NCBI RefSeq assembly: GCF_023091225.1
Contig: NZ_JAHWXM010000001.1
Location: forward strand, 2,873,913-2,937,912
DNA: 64,000 nucleotides
Reading direction: 5' to 3'
DNA from: Microbacterium galbinum
Lineage (GTDB): Bacteria > Actinomycetota > Actinomycetes > Actinomycetales > Microbacteriaceae
Shown piece after piece: positions 1-8,688 of the stretch (position 1 is the stretch's first letter; every line of letters starts with the position of its first letter). The notes below the pieces were generated by a model that was given only the letters and a program-made list of their open reading frames with translations, ran no database searches and was not told where the DNA came from. The position numbers and the translations under genes were made by a program.

Positions 1-2664
1 AACGGCGCGTACGGCATCCCCGCCGACAATCCGTTCCTCGACGACGCGGACGCGCTGCCCGAGATCTACGCGGTGGGTCTGCGCGACCCGCACCGCATCA
101 GCTGGGATCCCGAGGGCGACCACACCATGTACCTCGCCCACATCGGCGAGTGGCAGGTCGAGTCGATCTACGCCGTCGAGCCGGGCGACAACTTCGGCTG
201 GTCGGTGCGCGAGGGCTCGTTCCTCGCCGAGAACCGGCAGATCTTTCCGCTGCCCGAAAACGACGCCGAGTTCGGCTTCACCTACCCGGTCGCCGCCTAC
301 GACCACAACCGCGACCCCGGCCAGACCGGTGACGCGGGCGTGGCCGTGAACGGCGGCTTCGTCTACCGCGGTGACATCGAGGCGCTGCAGGGCCGGTACC
401 TGTTCACCGATCTGGTGCGCGGATGGGTGCTCTCGACGCAGGCCGACGAGATGGTCCGCAACGCGGGCGACATCGACGATCTCGCCACGATCGAGCAGCT
501 GCGCGTGTTCGAGGACGGCGAGGAGACCACCTTCCAGGAGCTGGTGGGCGACACGCGCGTCGACCTGCGCTTCGGATCGGATGCCGACGGCGAGCTGTAC
601 CTCGTCTCGAAGGCGAACGGCAAGATCTGGAAGGTGACGGGCGCCCGCGAGGCGGGCCCGTCGTCGCCGTTCGTGCTGCCGGAGCTGGCGCCGAACGTCG
701 TCACCCACCACGACTTCGACCACCCGGGCGCCGACCCGACGGTCGAGGTCGACCAGGGGCGCTCGGGCACCGACATCGCGCTGATCAACGGCGGCGTCGA
801 GCAGCGGGTCGCCGACCGGGCGTACCCGGGGGCGGGCAAGGCGCTGCAGACGCAGCAGATGAGCCCGACCACGGCCTCGAACGACGACTGGAAGGCCGGG
901 GTCTACGACGCCGCGGGCGTCGACACGCTCGGTGACTTCGCCGGTGCCGAGGAGATCTCGGTGATGGGCTGGTTCAAGCCCACCGGCGATCATCCGGCGC
1001 TGAACTCCGGCACCGCCAACCCCGACGACGTCTACAACGCGATCGGTCTCGCGGGCGTGCTCACCGGCACTTCCGACGGCCATGCGGTGCGTGCGCTGCT
1101 CGAGGTCATCACGGTCGACGGCGAGCTCAAGCTCGTCGCCCTCGGTCGTCGGGTCGACGGGGCGGGGTCGTGGACGTTCGCGGCCGACCTGCCGTGGGAC
1201 GAGATCCTGAAGAAGGGGCAGTGGGTGCATCTCGCCGCCACCTTCGACTTCGCCGGCGGCGAGATGAAGCTGTACATGAACGGCGAGGAACTCGCCGGGC
1301 GGTACACCGCGGCGAACCCGTGGGGTGGGGGCGCGACGAGCGACACCACGCCCGCGGGCATCAAGATCGGCGGCAGCTTCCCGCAGAACACGCGCGAGGC
1401 CAACCCGTTCCACGGTCGCATGGACGACGTGATGCTGCTCGACACGGTGCCGACCGCCGAGCAGATCGCGGCGCAGTACGCGCTCTACGCGGTTCCGCCC
1501 GTCGAGCCGCCGGCACCCGCCGCCTGCACGCCGGACGGGCAGGTGATCACCGACGTGATGGGTGAGGAGAACTGGGCACCGCGCACGCCGGCGAAGTGGG
1601 ACTTCCCCGGCGATCAGATCGTGCTCACCGAGGCGGGCGCGAACCCGAACGACGGCATCCGTCGTCCCTTCGAGTACGCCGTGCTGAACGAGGGGCCCGA
1701 GCTCGGATCGTTCGACCTCTCGGCCCAGGTGCGCATCGACGAGAAGGCGTCGGTCAACAACCGCGACGTCATCATCGTGTTCGGGTGGAAGTCCGACACG
1801 GAGTACTCGTACGTGCACCTGTCGAAGGACAACACGATCTACCCGCACAACGGCATCTTCACCGTGAACAACGCCGACCGCGTGCGGGTCGACGATCAGT
1901 GGGACGGTACGGTCGGCGCCCCGCCGGCGATCACCGACGAGGAGTGGCACGACGTGCGCGTGGTGCGCTGCGACACGGGTGAGGTGGCCGTCTATCTCGA
2001 CGGACTCGACACCCCGCTGCTCACCGCGACCGACACCACGTTCCCCGAGGGACGGGTGGGCTTCGGCTCGTTCGACAACTTCGGGCGCCTGCGCGACCTG
2101 ACGGTCACGGCGGCTGCGACCGACGCCACGGCTCCGGCCGTGACGGTCAAGACGGATGTCGGGGCGACGGTGGGCCGTGACGGCGTCTACTCGAAGGTCT
2201 CGTTCAAGCTGCACGACGAGGGGCTGGTCGCAGGCCTCGCGCTCAACGGCGTCGAGAAGGACGTGACGGATGCCGTCTGGTCCGACCTCAACGGTGTGAA
2301 GCCCGGGGTGTTCGGCGCGGTGGAGGGCGCGAACACCCTGGTCGTGCGCGACGCGGCGGGCAACGAGACGACCGTGCGGTTCACGCTCGACGTCACGCCG
2401 CCCACCGTCACGGCCAAGACCGGCTCCGCGTTCACGATCGGCGCCGACGGCGTCTTCTCGAAGGTGTCGTTCAAACTGAACGACGCCTTCAAGATCGACC
2501 GCGTGACGGTGAACGACACCGGCACCGACCTGAGCGACAACGTCTGGTCGGATCTGAACAACGTGAAGCCCGGGTCGTTCGGAGCGGTGCTCGGCGAGAA
2601 CGTGCTCACCGTGCACGACGTGGCGGGCAACGCGACGGAGGTGAGGTTCACGCTCGTGCCGTAG
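1..2664 (+). CDS. Secreted PQQ-type sugar dehydrogenase with LamG and Ig-like domains (5' end missing)
   Basis: The frame is open from base 1 and stops with TAG at 2662, so the start lies outside the window. About the first 215 residues are the end of a glucose/sorbosone dehydrogenase beta-propeller (GLRDPHRISWDP, GDNFGWSVREG, YLFTDLVRGWV, closing KANGKIWKVT). Next comes a LamG/concanavalin-like domain (about 240-495: MGWFKPTGDH, WVHLAATFDF, KLYMNGEEL), a second carbohydrate-binding-like jelly roll (about 515-705: VIIVFGWKSDTEYSYVHL), and two copies of an Ig-like repeat of about 85 residues (TVKTDVGAT / TAKTGSAFT, each with YSKVSFKL or FSKVSFKL). There is no LPXTG motif or membrane tail at the end. 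It probably acts outside the cell on glycans; oxidation of sugars is inferred from the propeller only, and the catalytic residues are mostly upstream of the window. Confidence 0.8.
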   Translation, partial: NGAYGIPADNPFLDDADALPEIYAVGLRDPHRISWDPEGDHTMYLAHIGEWQVESIYAVEPGDNFGWSVREGSFLAENRQIFPLPENDAEFGFTYPVAAYDHNRDPGQTGDAGVAVNGGFVYRGDIEALQGRYLFTDLVRGWVLSTQADEMVRNAGDIDDLATIEQLRVFEDGEETTFQELVGDTRVDLRFGSDADGELYLVSKANGKIWKVTGAREAGPSSPFVLPELAPNVVTHHDFDHPGADPTVEVDQGRSGTDIALINGGVEQRVADRAYPGAGKALQTQQMSPTTASNDDWKAGVYDAAGVDTLGDFAGAEEISVMGWFKPTGDHPALNSGTANPDDVYNAIGLAGVLTGTSDGHAVRALLEVITVDGELKLVALGRRVDGAGSWTFAADLPWDEILKKGQWVHLAATFDFAGGEMKLYMNGEELAGRYTAANPWGGGATSDTTPAGIKIGGSFPQNTREANPFHGRMDDVMLLDTVPTAEQIAAQYALYAVPPVEPPAPAACTPDGQVITDVMGEENWAPRTPAKWDFPGDQIVLTEAGANPNDGIRRPFEYAVLNEGPELGSFDLSAQVRIDEKASVNNRDVIIVFGWKSDTEYSYVHLSKDNTIYPHNGIFTVNNADRVRVDDQWDGTVGAPPAITDEEWHDVRVVRCDTGEVAVYLDGLDTPLLTATDTTFPEGRVGFGSFDNFGRLRDLTVTAAATDATAPAVTVKTDVGATVGRDGVYSKVSFKLHDEGLVAGLALNGVEKDVTDAVWSDLNGVKPGVFGAVEGANTLVVRDAAGNETTVRFTLDVTPPTVTAKTGSAFTIGADGVFSKVSFKLNDAFKIDRVTVNDTGTDLSDNVWSDLNNVKPGSFGAVLGENVLTVHDVAGNATEVRFTLVP

Positions 2665-2676
2665 CCGCGGCATCCG

Positions 2677-2714
2677 TTCGGGAGGCCTCCTGGATCTTCC
2701 GGAGGCCTCCCGAA
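2677..2714. terminator. Hairpin after the sugar dehydrogenase gene
   Basis: A perfect 14-bp inverted repeat (arms 2677-2690 and 2701-2714, TTCGGGAGGCCTCC and its complement) with a 10-base loop lies 12 bases after the stop codon. It has no T-run, as is common for actinobacterial terminators. Confidence 0.7.
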
Positions 2715-2819
2715 TCCTCCGGCGTATGGGCATTCCTCTCCATCGCGCGGGAATCGGCCCGCCGATACGGTTCTCGGAGGCTCGCCCGACGCGGTGAGCG
2801 GTGACGAAGCGGGGGCGAC

Positions 2820-5018
2820 ATGCAGGACTCATCGACGACGAGGCGGATGTTCGGGCCCGCGCGGGCGGTGTCTCTCGCGTTCGGAGATCCCTCTCCGCTG
2901 CTCGCATACGCCGTGCCGTCGGCACTGGCCGCCGCGGTCGCCGGAGGCGTCGCGACGACGGTGGCGGCCGATGACCTGTCGATCGTGAACCACGCTCCCG
3001 CCCTCGTGGCCGCGAGCCCGAGTGCGTTCGTGGGCGCTGCCGCGTTCACCGTCGTCCTGGCTCTCGCCCAGGCCTTCGGCCTCACCGCCGCGACCTCCGC
3101 GCTTCTCGCCCGCGTCGACGGTCGCCGTCTCCCGGCGCGAGCGGCGTGGGCTCGCGCCGCTCGGCGTCCGGGCGCCGTGGCGATCGCAGCGGCGGTCTCC
3201 CTCGTCGCGGCGAGCGTGCTCCTGCTGGTCTCGATCCTCCTGAGCGTCCAGCCCGTGCTGGGCATCGTCGCCGCGATCGTGCTGCTCATCGCCGTCATCG
3301 TGCTCGCCCCGCTGGCGCTCGCGTGGCCGCTGCTCGTCGCGGGCACGCATCCGATCGGCGCCGCCCTCGCGGCAGGATGGCGGTCACCGCGGGCGTTCCA
3401 GGGGCGCGCGGCCGAGCCGCTCGGCAGTCCGCGCTTCGCCCTCGTCTTCACCGCCGTGTCGACCGGGATCATCGTGCTGGTCATCGGGTGGCTGGCGTCG
3501 ACGCTCCCGCCCGGCTGGTGGACTCCGGTCGTGACCGCGGGGCTGGCGCTGGTCTCCACCGCCGTGGTCCAGGTGCTCCTGTCTGCGGTCGCGGTGCGCG
3601 GGGCCGCGCTGCGCTCCGACGCGCCGCTCACCCCGGACGAGGGGGCGGTGGGTGCGGAGCGGTCACCCGCGCGCACCGGCCGCGGCGGGATGCTGCCCGG
3701 CGTGGCCGTCCTCCTGGCTCCCGCGGTCCTCGCGGGTGCGCTGGTCGCGCTGAATCCGTGGCAGGTCCCGGCGTTCGCCGCCGCCGACGTGCACCGTGTG
3801 TGGACGTCGCCGCAGATCGTCGGGTGGCAGGGCGGCAGCGTCCTGATCTCGCGTCTCGGCGGCGAGGACGCGACGGTGCGTGCGTGCGACGACGACGCGT
3901 GCGGTCCCGTTCGGGAGATGGCGTCGATCCTCCCGTCCGCGATCGCGAGCGCCGACGACGGCGGGGTGCTCTCGGCGTCATGGATACCGGTCGAGGGGGC
4001 CGACGATTCCTCCGGCAGCTTCGAACTGCGCGTGACCCACAGCTCCACGGAGCAACTCGCGGAATGGTCGACGATGTCCGAGGCGAGCGGATCGCACGAC
4101 GCACCGGAGCGCGGTCTGCCGGGTGAGGTGCGGACGCTCTCGAGCGTCGAGGCCGTGTTCGAGGGTGGGAACTCCGTCTTCGCGCGCAGCAACGAGTCCC
4201 GCATGGCGGTGGCCGTCGACTCTCGCGGTGCGCTGCCCGTGATCGCCTCGGTCATCCGCCCGCCGGGGAGTGGCGACGACGCCACGCTGGCGCTGGACTT
4301 CTGCGCGGATGCCGAATGCTCGAGCAGTGCCCGTACCGAGCTCTCGGTCGAGTGGGCCCTGAGCACGACGAATGCGACCACGCTCGACGTCGTGGCCGCG
4401 GAGGACGGCGGATCCGCCGCCATGACGCTCGTGCAGCGCGAGGCCGACGGATACGGGAGTCCGCTCCGTCTCCTGACCGCGACGGTCGACGGCGCGTGGA
4501 CCGTCGAGACGCTGGATGCGTCGGGTGGGGATGCGACGGCGGACCAGGCCCAGAACGACCTCGACTTCGCCTACGGCGCCCAGGTGGAGCGGGGAGCCGA
4601 TGGATCCCCCGTGATCCTGTCGCGTGCCCGGGGGAGTGACGTGTTGCGGCTCTTCTCGTGCGCAGACGAAGTGTGCGCCGATGCCGTGGTCACGGAAGTC
4701 GCGCAGCACCTCGCCTTCCTGCACATTCCCGCCTTCGTGATCGACACGAGCGGGCGCCCGCTCATCGGCACGATCGACCGCGACGCGAACGTCGCGCTCG
4801 TCTCGTGCGACGACGAGGCGTGCCGCGATCGCACGGCGGTCCCGCTCACGGGCCTCGGTCCCTCGGGTGCCGGATCCACCGGCGGATTCGCTCTCTCCGT
4901 CGACGACCGGGATCGTCCGCTCCTCGCGGTCGGTGCGCGTCGGTCGGCGTCGACCGCGCCGAGCTCGTTCGAGGGGACGATCCTCACGTGCGCAGCGGCG
5001 CGGTGCGGGGGGTCCTGA
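2820..5018 (+). CDS. Multi-pass membrane protein with repetitive Cys-paired extracellular domain
   Basis: I do not recognise a named family. The first 312 residues hold about seven hydrophobic segments (near 28-48, 71-93, 121-143, 147-180, 205-228, 238-260 and 292-312). The remaining 420 residues look extracellular and are built from repeats containing a close cysteine pair: CDDDAC, CADAEC, CADEVC, CDDEAC and, at the very C-terminus, CAAARC. The spacing is always C-x4-C, and each pair follows a beta-strand-like run such as LALDF, LRLFS or VALVS. This suggests a disulphide-pinned beta-propeller displayed by a membrane anchor. ATG at 2820 is used; it is preceded by GAAGCGGGGGCG, a weak ribosome site. 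It may be a sensor or surface-binding protein, but no function can be assigned. Confidence 0.75.
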   Translation: MQDSSTTRRMFGPARAVSLAFGDPSPLLAYAVPSALAAAVAGGVATTVAADDLSIVNHAPALVAASPSAFVGAAAFTVVLALAQAFGLTAATSALLARVDGRRLPARAAWARAARRPGAVAIAAAVSLVAASVLLLVSILLSVQPVLGIVAAIVLLIAVIVLAPLALAWPLLVAGTHPIGAALAAGWRSPRAFQGRAAEPLGSPRFALVFTAVSTGIIVLVIGWLASTLPPGWWTPVVTAGLALVSTAVVQVLLSAVAVRGAALRSDAPLTPDEGAVGAERSPARTGRGGMLPGVAVLLAPAVLAGALVALNPWQVPAFAAADVHRVWTSPQIVGWQGGSVLISRLGGEDATVRACDDDACGPVREMASILPSAIASADDGGVLSASWIPVEGADDSSGSFELRVTHSSTEQLAEWSTMSEASGSHDAPERGLPGEVRTLSSVEAVFEGGNSVFARSNESRMAVAVDSRGALPVIASVIRPPGSGDDATLALDFCADAECSSSARTELSVEWALSTTNATTLDVVAAEDGGSAAMTLVQREADGYGSPLRLLTATVDGAWTVETLDASGGDATADQAQNDLDFAYGAQVERGADGSPVILSRARGSDVLRLFSCADEVCADAVVTEVAQHLAFLHIPAFVIDTSGRPLIGTIDRDANVALVSCDDEACRDRTAVPLTGLGPSGAGSTGGFALSVDDRDRPLLAVGARRSASTAPSSFEGTILTCAAARCGGS

Positions 5019-5036
5019 GGACGCTGCGGTGGTTCC

Positions 5037-5630
5037 TCACGCTGCGACGGTCGGCGCGCCCCTCCGCTCCACCCGAGTCCAGGCGAGAAGCGCACCGGCG
5101 AGGACGCCGCCGACTCCGCCGAGGACCATGTCGCCGATCGTGTCCTGGTAGGTGACGAAGATGTCATCGCTGAGGAAGGCCCATCCCACCCACTCGATCA
5201 TCTCCCACACCGCGCTGATGGCGAGGGCGAGCAGGGGCAGCATCACGAGCGGCGTGCGCGGTCGCACCCCGGCGTCGCGGGTGAGTGCGGCGACCCCGGT
5301 GCGCTCGATCACGACGGCCAGCACGATCGCGAGCACGCCGGTGCACACGCCATGCAGGAGCAGATCCCACCCCGTGATCGTGCGGTAGAGGTCGAGGACG
5401 TTGCTCCACGCGGCGACCAGCACCACGACGCACGTCACGACGTCGAACCAGGGCCGCAGTCCGAGCATCCGCGGCAGCATGAGGGCGGGCAGCGCGAGGG
5501 CGGCGATGCCCGCATCGGTGGGCTTCAGCCACACCGCCGCGGCGATCACCGCCAGCACCCCCACGACGCGCAGGCCGTCGGCCGCCCATTCCGCCGCGGT
5601 GCGCGGCGGGCGCAGGAAGTCTTCTTTCAT
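5037..5630 (-). CDS. DUF2238/YjdF-like integral membrane protein
   Basis: A 197-residue protein with about six membrane segments. The central motif AISAVWEMIEWVGWAF, followed by YQDTIGDMVLGGVGG, matches the conserved W-E-x-I-E-W and D-x-x-G-D-x-x-x-N/G pattern of the DUF2238 (YjdF) family, whose function is unknown. The ATG at 5630 overlaps the stop of the upstream gene by 4 bases (ATGA), so it is the third gene of an operon with the glycosyltransferase and the endonuclease/phosphatase-fold protein. A longer open frame exists upstream but would run through that gene in another frame. It ends 18 bases from the convergent gene that stops at 5018. Confidence 0.8.
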   Translation of the reverse strand: MKEDFLRPPRTAAEWAADGLRVVGVLAVIAAAVWLKPTDAGIAALALPALMLPRMLGLRPWFDVVTCVVVLVAAWSNVLDLYRTITGWDLLLHGVCTGVLAIVLAVVIERTGVAALTRDAGVRPRTPLVMLPLLALAISAVWEMIEWVGWAFLSDDIFVTYQDTIGDMVLGGVGGVLAGALLAWTRVERRGAPTVAA

Positions 5631-6487
5631 CGTGTCGTTCTCCTCGCACTGCTCGCGTCGACGGCGCCGACGCGGATCACCGCCTGCACCGCGAGGTGGT
5701 CGGACGGATGCACCCCGTCGAAGGTGCGCGCATTCGCCCCCACCGCGCGCACCTGCACGCCGGGAGTGACCGCGATCGCGTCGATGCAGCGGCCCCCGAC
5801 CCGGGGGCGTCGGTAATGCGTGTAGGTCCCCCACTGCGGGGAGAGGTGCACGTCGGCGACGGCCCGGGCATCGGTCAGCCGTTCTCCGTCGAACAGCGCG
5901 CGCACCGAGGCCGAGCGGACATCGGCGTTGAGATCACCCGTTACGACGGCGGGGATGCCCCGCTCCCGGACGAAGGCGGCGATGTCCGCGGCCGATCGGC
6001 GCCGCGATCGCCGCGAGAACGGGTCGAGGTGCGTGTTCACGGCGAGCAGGCGCGCCCCGGTCGAGCGGTCGACGAACTCGGCCCACACGGCGATGCGCGG
6101 GATGGCGTTGCCCCACCCGGTCGACCCCGGCACGTCGGGGCGGTCGGACAGCGCCCGCTGGCCGCCGTCGACGAGCTGCAGGCGCGTGCCGTCGTAGAGC
6201 AGCGGAGTGCCCTCTCCCGTGCCCCCGCGTCCGCGTCCGCGTCCCAGCGACCGGTAGCCGTCGCCGAGCGCTCTCCGGATCGACGGCATCACGCGGGGCA
6301 GCGCCTCCTGCAGCCCCAGCAGCGTCGGGCGCTCCGAGGCGAGGAGCGCATGCACGGCGGGAGCACGCGTGCTCCAGCGATCGGCGCGCGCGATCAGCGG
6401 CCCCTCCATCGCGCGGCGCACGTTCAGTGTCATCACGTGCAGCTCCGGCGGGGCGGTCGGGCCGATGAGCGTCGCGTCGGCGTTCAT
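5627..6487 (-). CDS. Endonuclease/exonuclease/phosphatase (EEP) fold hydrolase
   Basis: A 286-residue member of the EEP superfamily of metal-dependent phosphodiesterases. The diagnostic blocks are in order: MTLNVRRA (metal-binding Asn), LLGLQEAL (Glu), VNTHLDPFSRRSR (catalytic His), VVTGDLNADVRS (Asp and Asn) and HPSDHLAVQAVI (final Asp-His). There is no clear signal peptide with the ATG at 6487. It overlaps the glycosyltransferase stop by 4 bases and the next gene start by 4 bases, so all three are translationally coupled. The substrate is unknown. Its place after a glycosyltransferase suggests lipid or sugar-phosphate phosphodiesterase work rather than DNA repair, but that is inference. Confidence 0.85.
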   Translation of the reverse strand: MNADATLIGPTAPPELHVMTLNVRRAMEGPLIARADRWSTRAPAVHALLASERPTLLGLQEALPRVMPSIRRALGDGYRSLGRGRGRGGTGEGTPLLYDGTRLQLVDGGQRALSDRPDVPGSTGWGNAIPRIAVWAEFVDRSTGARLLAVNTHLDPFSRRSRRRSAADIAAFVRERGIPAVVTGDLNADVRSASVRALFDGERLTDARAVADVHLSPQWGTYTHYRRPRVGGRCIDAIAVTPGVQVRAVGANARTFDGVHPSDHLAVQAVIRVGAVDASSARRTTR

Positions 6488-7263
6488 CGGCGGCTCCCGC
6501 GGGGCGATGACGTGCGTCGGCGGGTGCGATGGGCGAGCATCCGTCCCCACCGCAGCGGCGGGAAGTCGTGCGGCCAGTGCACGAGCACGCTGCGCATGCC
6601 GCGGTGCACGCGCCGGCCGAAGTGGCCGCCGGTGAACGGGCGCATCGACATGCCCATCGACAGTCCGGGGAGCGCGCGGATGCGGTGTCTCTCGCCGAGG
6701 TGGAAGGCGAGGTCGAGGTCATCGTGCACCTCGGGGTCCTGGCGGTGCACCTCGTCGCGCACCGCGAGCCAGGCGTCGCGGCGGAATGCGAGGTTCGAAC
6801 CGAACAGGGGACGGTGTCCGAGCGCCAGCCCGGTCACGGCCGCGTAGGCGCCGAGGTACAGCGCAGCCAGGGGAGCGCGGAGAGCGCTCGGGCCGTCGGT
6901 GAAGTGCGCCCGACCGGTGAACGCGGCGACGTCGTGCGCGGCGGCGAAAGCGCGCGAGACCTCGTCCACCCATCCCGCGCCCGGGACGCAGTCGGCATCC
7001 AGGCGAAGGATCAGATCGCCGTGCGCCGCATCGTACCCGGCGGCCGCGGCGGCGCCGATGCCGGGGTCGGCGCAGGTGATCACGCGGGCACCGGCCGCGC
7101 GGGCGACGACGGCGGATGCGTCGCTGGATGCGTTGTCGACCACGACGATCTCGTCCGCCTGCGTCGTCTGACCGGCGAGCGCGGCGAGGCAGAGGGCGAG
7201 GAGATCCGCGTCGTCCTTCACCGGGATCACGATCGAGGTGGTCAGCGTGCGCGGCGGATGCAT
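6484..7263 (-). CDS. Family 2 glycosyltransferase
   Basis: A 259-residue GT-A fold glycosyltransferase. Its N-terminus TSIVIPVKDDADLLALCL, the VVVDNASSDAS block, LRLDADCVPG (the DxD-type metal site) and an acceptor-side RQDPEVHDDLDLAF follow the order expected of GT2 enzymes. It lacks transmembrane helices apart from a weakly hydrophobic stretch near AALYLGAYAAVTGLAL, so it is probably cytosolic or peripheral. The start ATG at 7263 is chosen because homologous GT2 proteins begin just before the IVIPVKD strand. It is the first gene of the leftward operon. Donor and acceptor are unknown. Confidence 0.85.
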   Translation of the reverse strand: MHPPRTLTTSIVIPVKDDADLLALCLAALAGQTTQADEIVVVDNASSDASAVVARAAGARVITCADPGIGAAAAAGYDAAHGDLILRLDADCVPGAGWVDEVSRAFAAAHDVAAFTGRAHFTDGPSALRAPLAALYLGAYAAVTGLALGHRPLFGSNLAFRRDAWLAVRDEVHRQDPEVHDDLDLAFHLGERHRIRALPGLSMGMSMRPFTGGHFGRRVHRGMRSVLVHWPHDFPPLRWGRMLAHRTRRRTSSPRGSRR

Positions 7264-7377
7264 CGGTTCCCGTCTCCCGTGGTGCCGATCGTCGTCGAGA
7301 TCCTCGGCGTGATCGTCTCGTCCCACGGTAGGCGGGCGGCGCGGAGTGGCGCATCGGGTTGACGCCCGTCGATCCCG

Positions 7378-7401
7378 CCGCTATCGGGCACCGCTATCGG
7401 G
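7378..7401. repeat. Direct repeat in a divergent promoter region
   Basis: CCGCTATCGGG occurs at 7378-7388 and again at 7391-7401, a 13-base period. It sits in the 172-base space between the leftward glycosyltransferase and the rightward reductase, so it may be a regulator site. Confidence 0.4.
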
Positions 7402-7435
7402 AATACGGAGGGGCCGGCGTCTCTTGACTCCCGGT

Positions 7436-8524
7436 GTGAGTCTTTTCGATCCCGCCGTCTTCGGTGCCCTGAACCTGTCCAACCGCGTCGTCATGGCGCC
7501 GCTGACCCGCACGCGCGCAGATGACGCCGGCGTGCCCACCGACACGATGGTGGAGTACTACCGCCAGCGCGCGGGCCAGGGCCTGATCATCAGTGAGGGT
7601 GTGTGGCCCGCGGCCGAGGGCAAGTCGTACCCCGGTCAGCCGGGCATCGTCACCCCCGCCCAGATCGAGGGCTGGCGTCGGGTCGCCGACGCCGTGCACG
7701 CGGCCGGGGGAACGATCGTCATGCAGCTCATGCACGGCGGACGCGTCTCGCACCCGCTCATCTCGGGTGAGGACCGTGTCGTCGGCCCCAGTTCGCTCGC
7801 CGCTCCGGGCCAGACCCGCACGCCCGAGGGCAAGGTCGACCTGCCCGTCGCGCACGCGCTGACCCTCGACGAGATCCCCGTGGTGATCGAGCAGTTCGCC
7901 CAGGCGGCGCGCAACGCGATCGCGGCCGGCTTCGACGGGGTCGAGGTGCACGGCGCCAACGGCTACCTCGTGCACGAGTTCCTCTCGCCGGTGTCGAACG
8001 TCCGCGACGACTCCTACGGTGGATCCCCCGAGAACCGTGCTCGCTTCGCCGTCGAGGTGACCCGCGCCGTCGCCGCGGCGGTGGGCGCGGAGCGCACCGG
8101 CATCCGTCTCTCTCCCCAGCACAACATCCAGGGCGTGCTCGAAGAGGACGACGCCGACGTGCGGGCGACCTACACCGCCGTCGCGAACGGTCTCGCCGCC
8201 CTCGGACTCGCGTTCGTCGACGTGCTCAACGCCGACCCGCGCGCCGATCTTGTGCAGGCGATCCGGGCGGCGTCGAAGGCCCCGCTCATCGTCAACTCCG
8301 GTTTCGCGACCCCGACCACCCGTGAGGAGGCCGTGGAACTCGTCGACGAGGGTTGGGCGGATGCCGTCGCCGCCGGGCGCCCCGTGATCGCCAACCCCGA
8401 CCTCGTCGAGCGCTGGCGCACGCGGGCCGAGCTCAACGAGCCCCGTCCCGAGCTGTTCTACGGTTCGACCGCCGAGGGCTACACCGACTACCCGTCGCTC
8501 GAGGAGTCGCGCTCGGAGGCCTGA
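7436..8524 (+). CDS. Alkene reductase, old yellow enzyme family
   Basis: A 362-residue FMN-dependent NAD(P)H:alkene oxidoreductase that reduces activated C=C bonds. It begins SLFDP and contains VVMAPLTRTRA, the HGGRVSHP strand, FDGVEVHGANGYLVHEFL (the His-x-x-Asn substrate pair), SYGGSPENRARF, and the C-terminal phosphate-binding ADAVAAGRPVIANPDL. The length fits the family. GTG 7436 is chosen because homologues start MSLFDP, but the only good ribosome site (GGAGGGG at 7408) suits an in-frame TTG at 7424, which would add four residues. It stands alone, divergent from the glycosyltransferase operon and convergent with hxlA. Confidence 0.9.
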   Translation: MSLFDPAVFGALNLSNRVVMAPLTRTRADDAGVPTDTMVEYYRQRAGQGLIISEGVWPAAEGKSYPGQPGIVTPAQIEGWRRVADAVHAAGGTIVMQLMHGGRVSHPLISGEDRVVGPSSLAAPGQTRTPEGKVDLPVAHALTLDEIPVVIEQFAQAARNAIAAGFDGVEVHGANGYLVHEFLSPVSNVRDDSYGGSPENRARFAVEVTRAVAAAVGAERTGIRLSPQHNIQGVLEEDDADVRATYTAVANGLAALGLAFVDVLNADPRADLVQAIRAASKAPLIVNSGFATPTTREEAVELVDEGWADAVAAGRPVIANPDLVERWRTRAELNEPRPELFYGSTAEGYTDYPSLEESRSEA

Positions 8525-8589
8525 CGCGCGCACGTCGAGGCCCGGCGGCATCCCGCCCGCTGTTTCGAGGCCCGACGGCATCCGGAAAT

Positions 8590-8653
8590 GCATCGATCGG
8601 TGCGAAACGTCGATTCTGGGGACTGGAAGTCGACATTTCGCACCGATCGATGC
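8590..8653. repeat. Long palindromic element, copy 1
   Basis: The 24-base arms 8590-8613 and 8630-8653 are complementary except for one position and enclose a 16-base loop. The core is GCATCGATCGGTGCGAAA. A near-identical element lies at 11314-11383. This copy sits between the convergent reductase and hxlA genes, so it probably terminates transcription from both sides. Confidence 0.75.
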
Positions 8654-8688
8654 GCTCGGAAGAGGGCGCGCGAGGGGTGGGGAGACCG

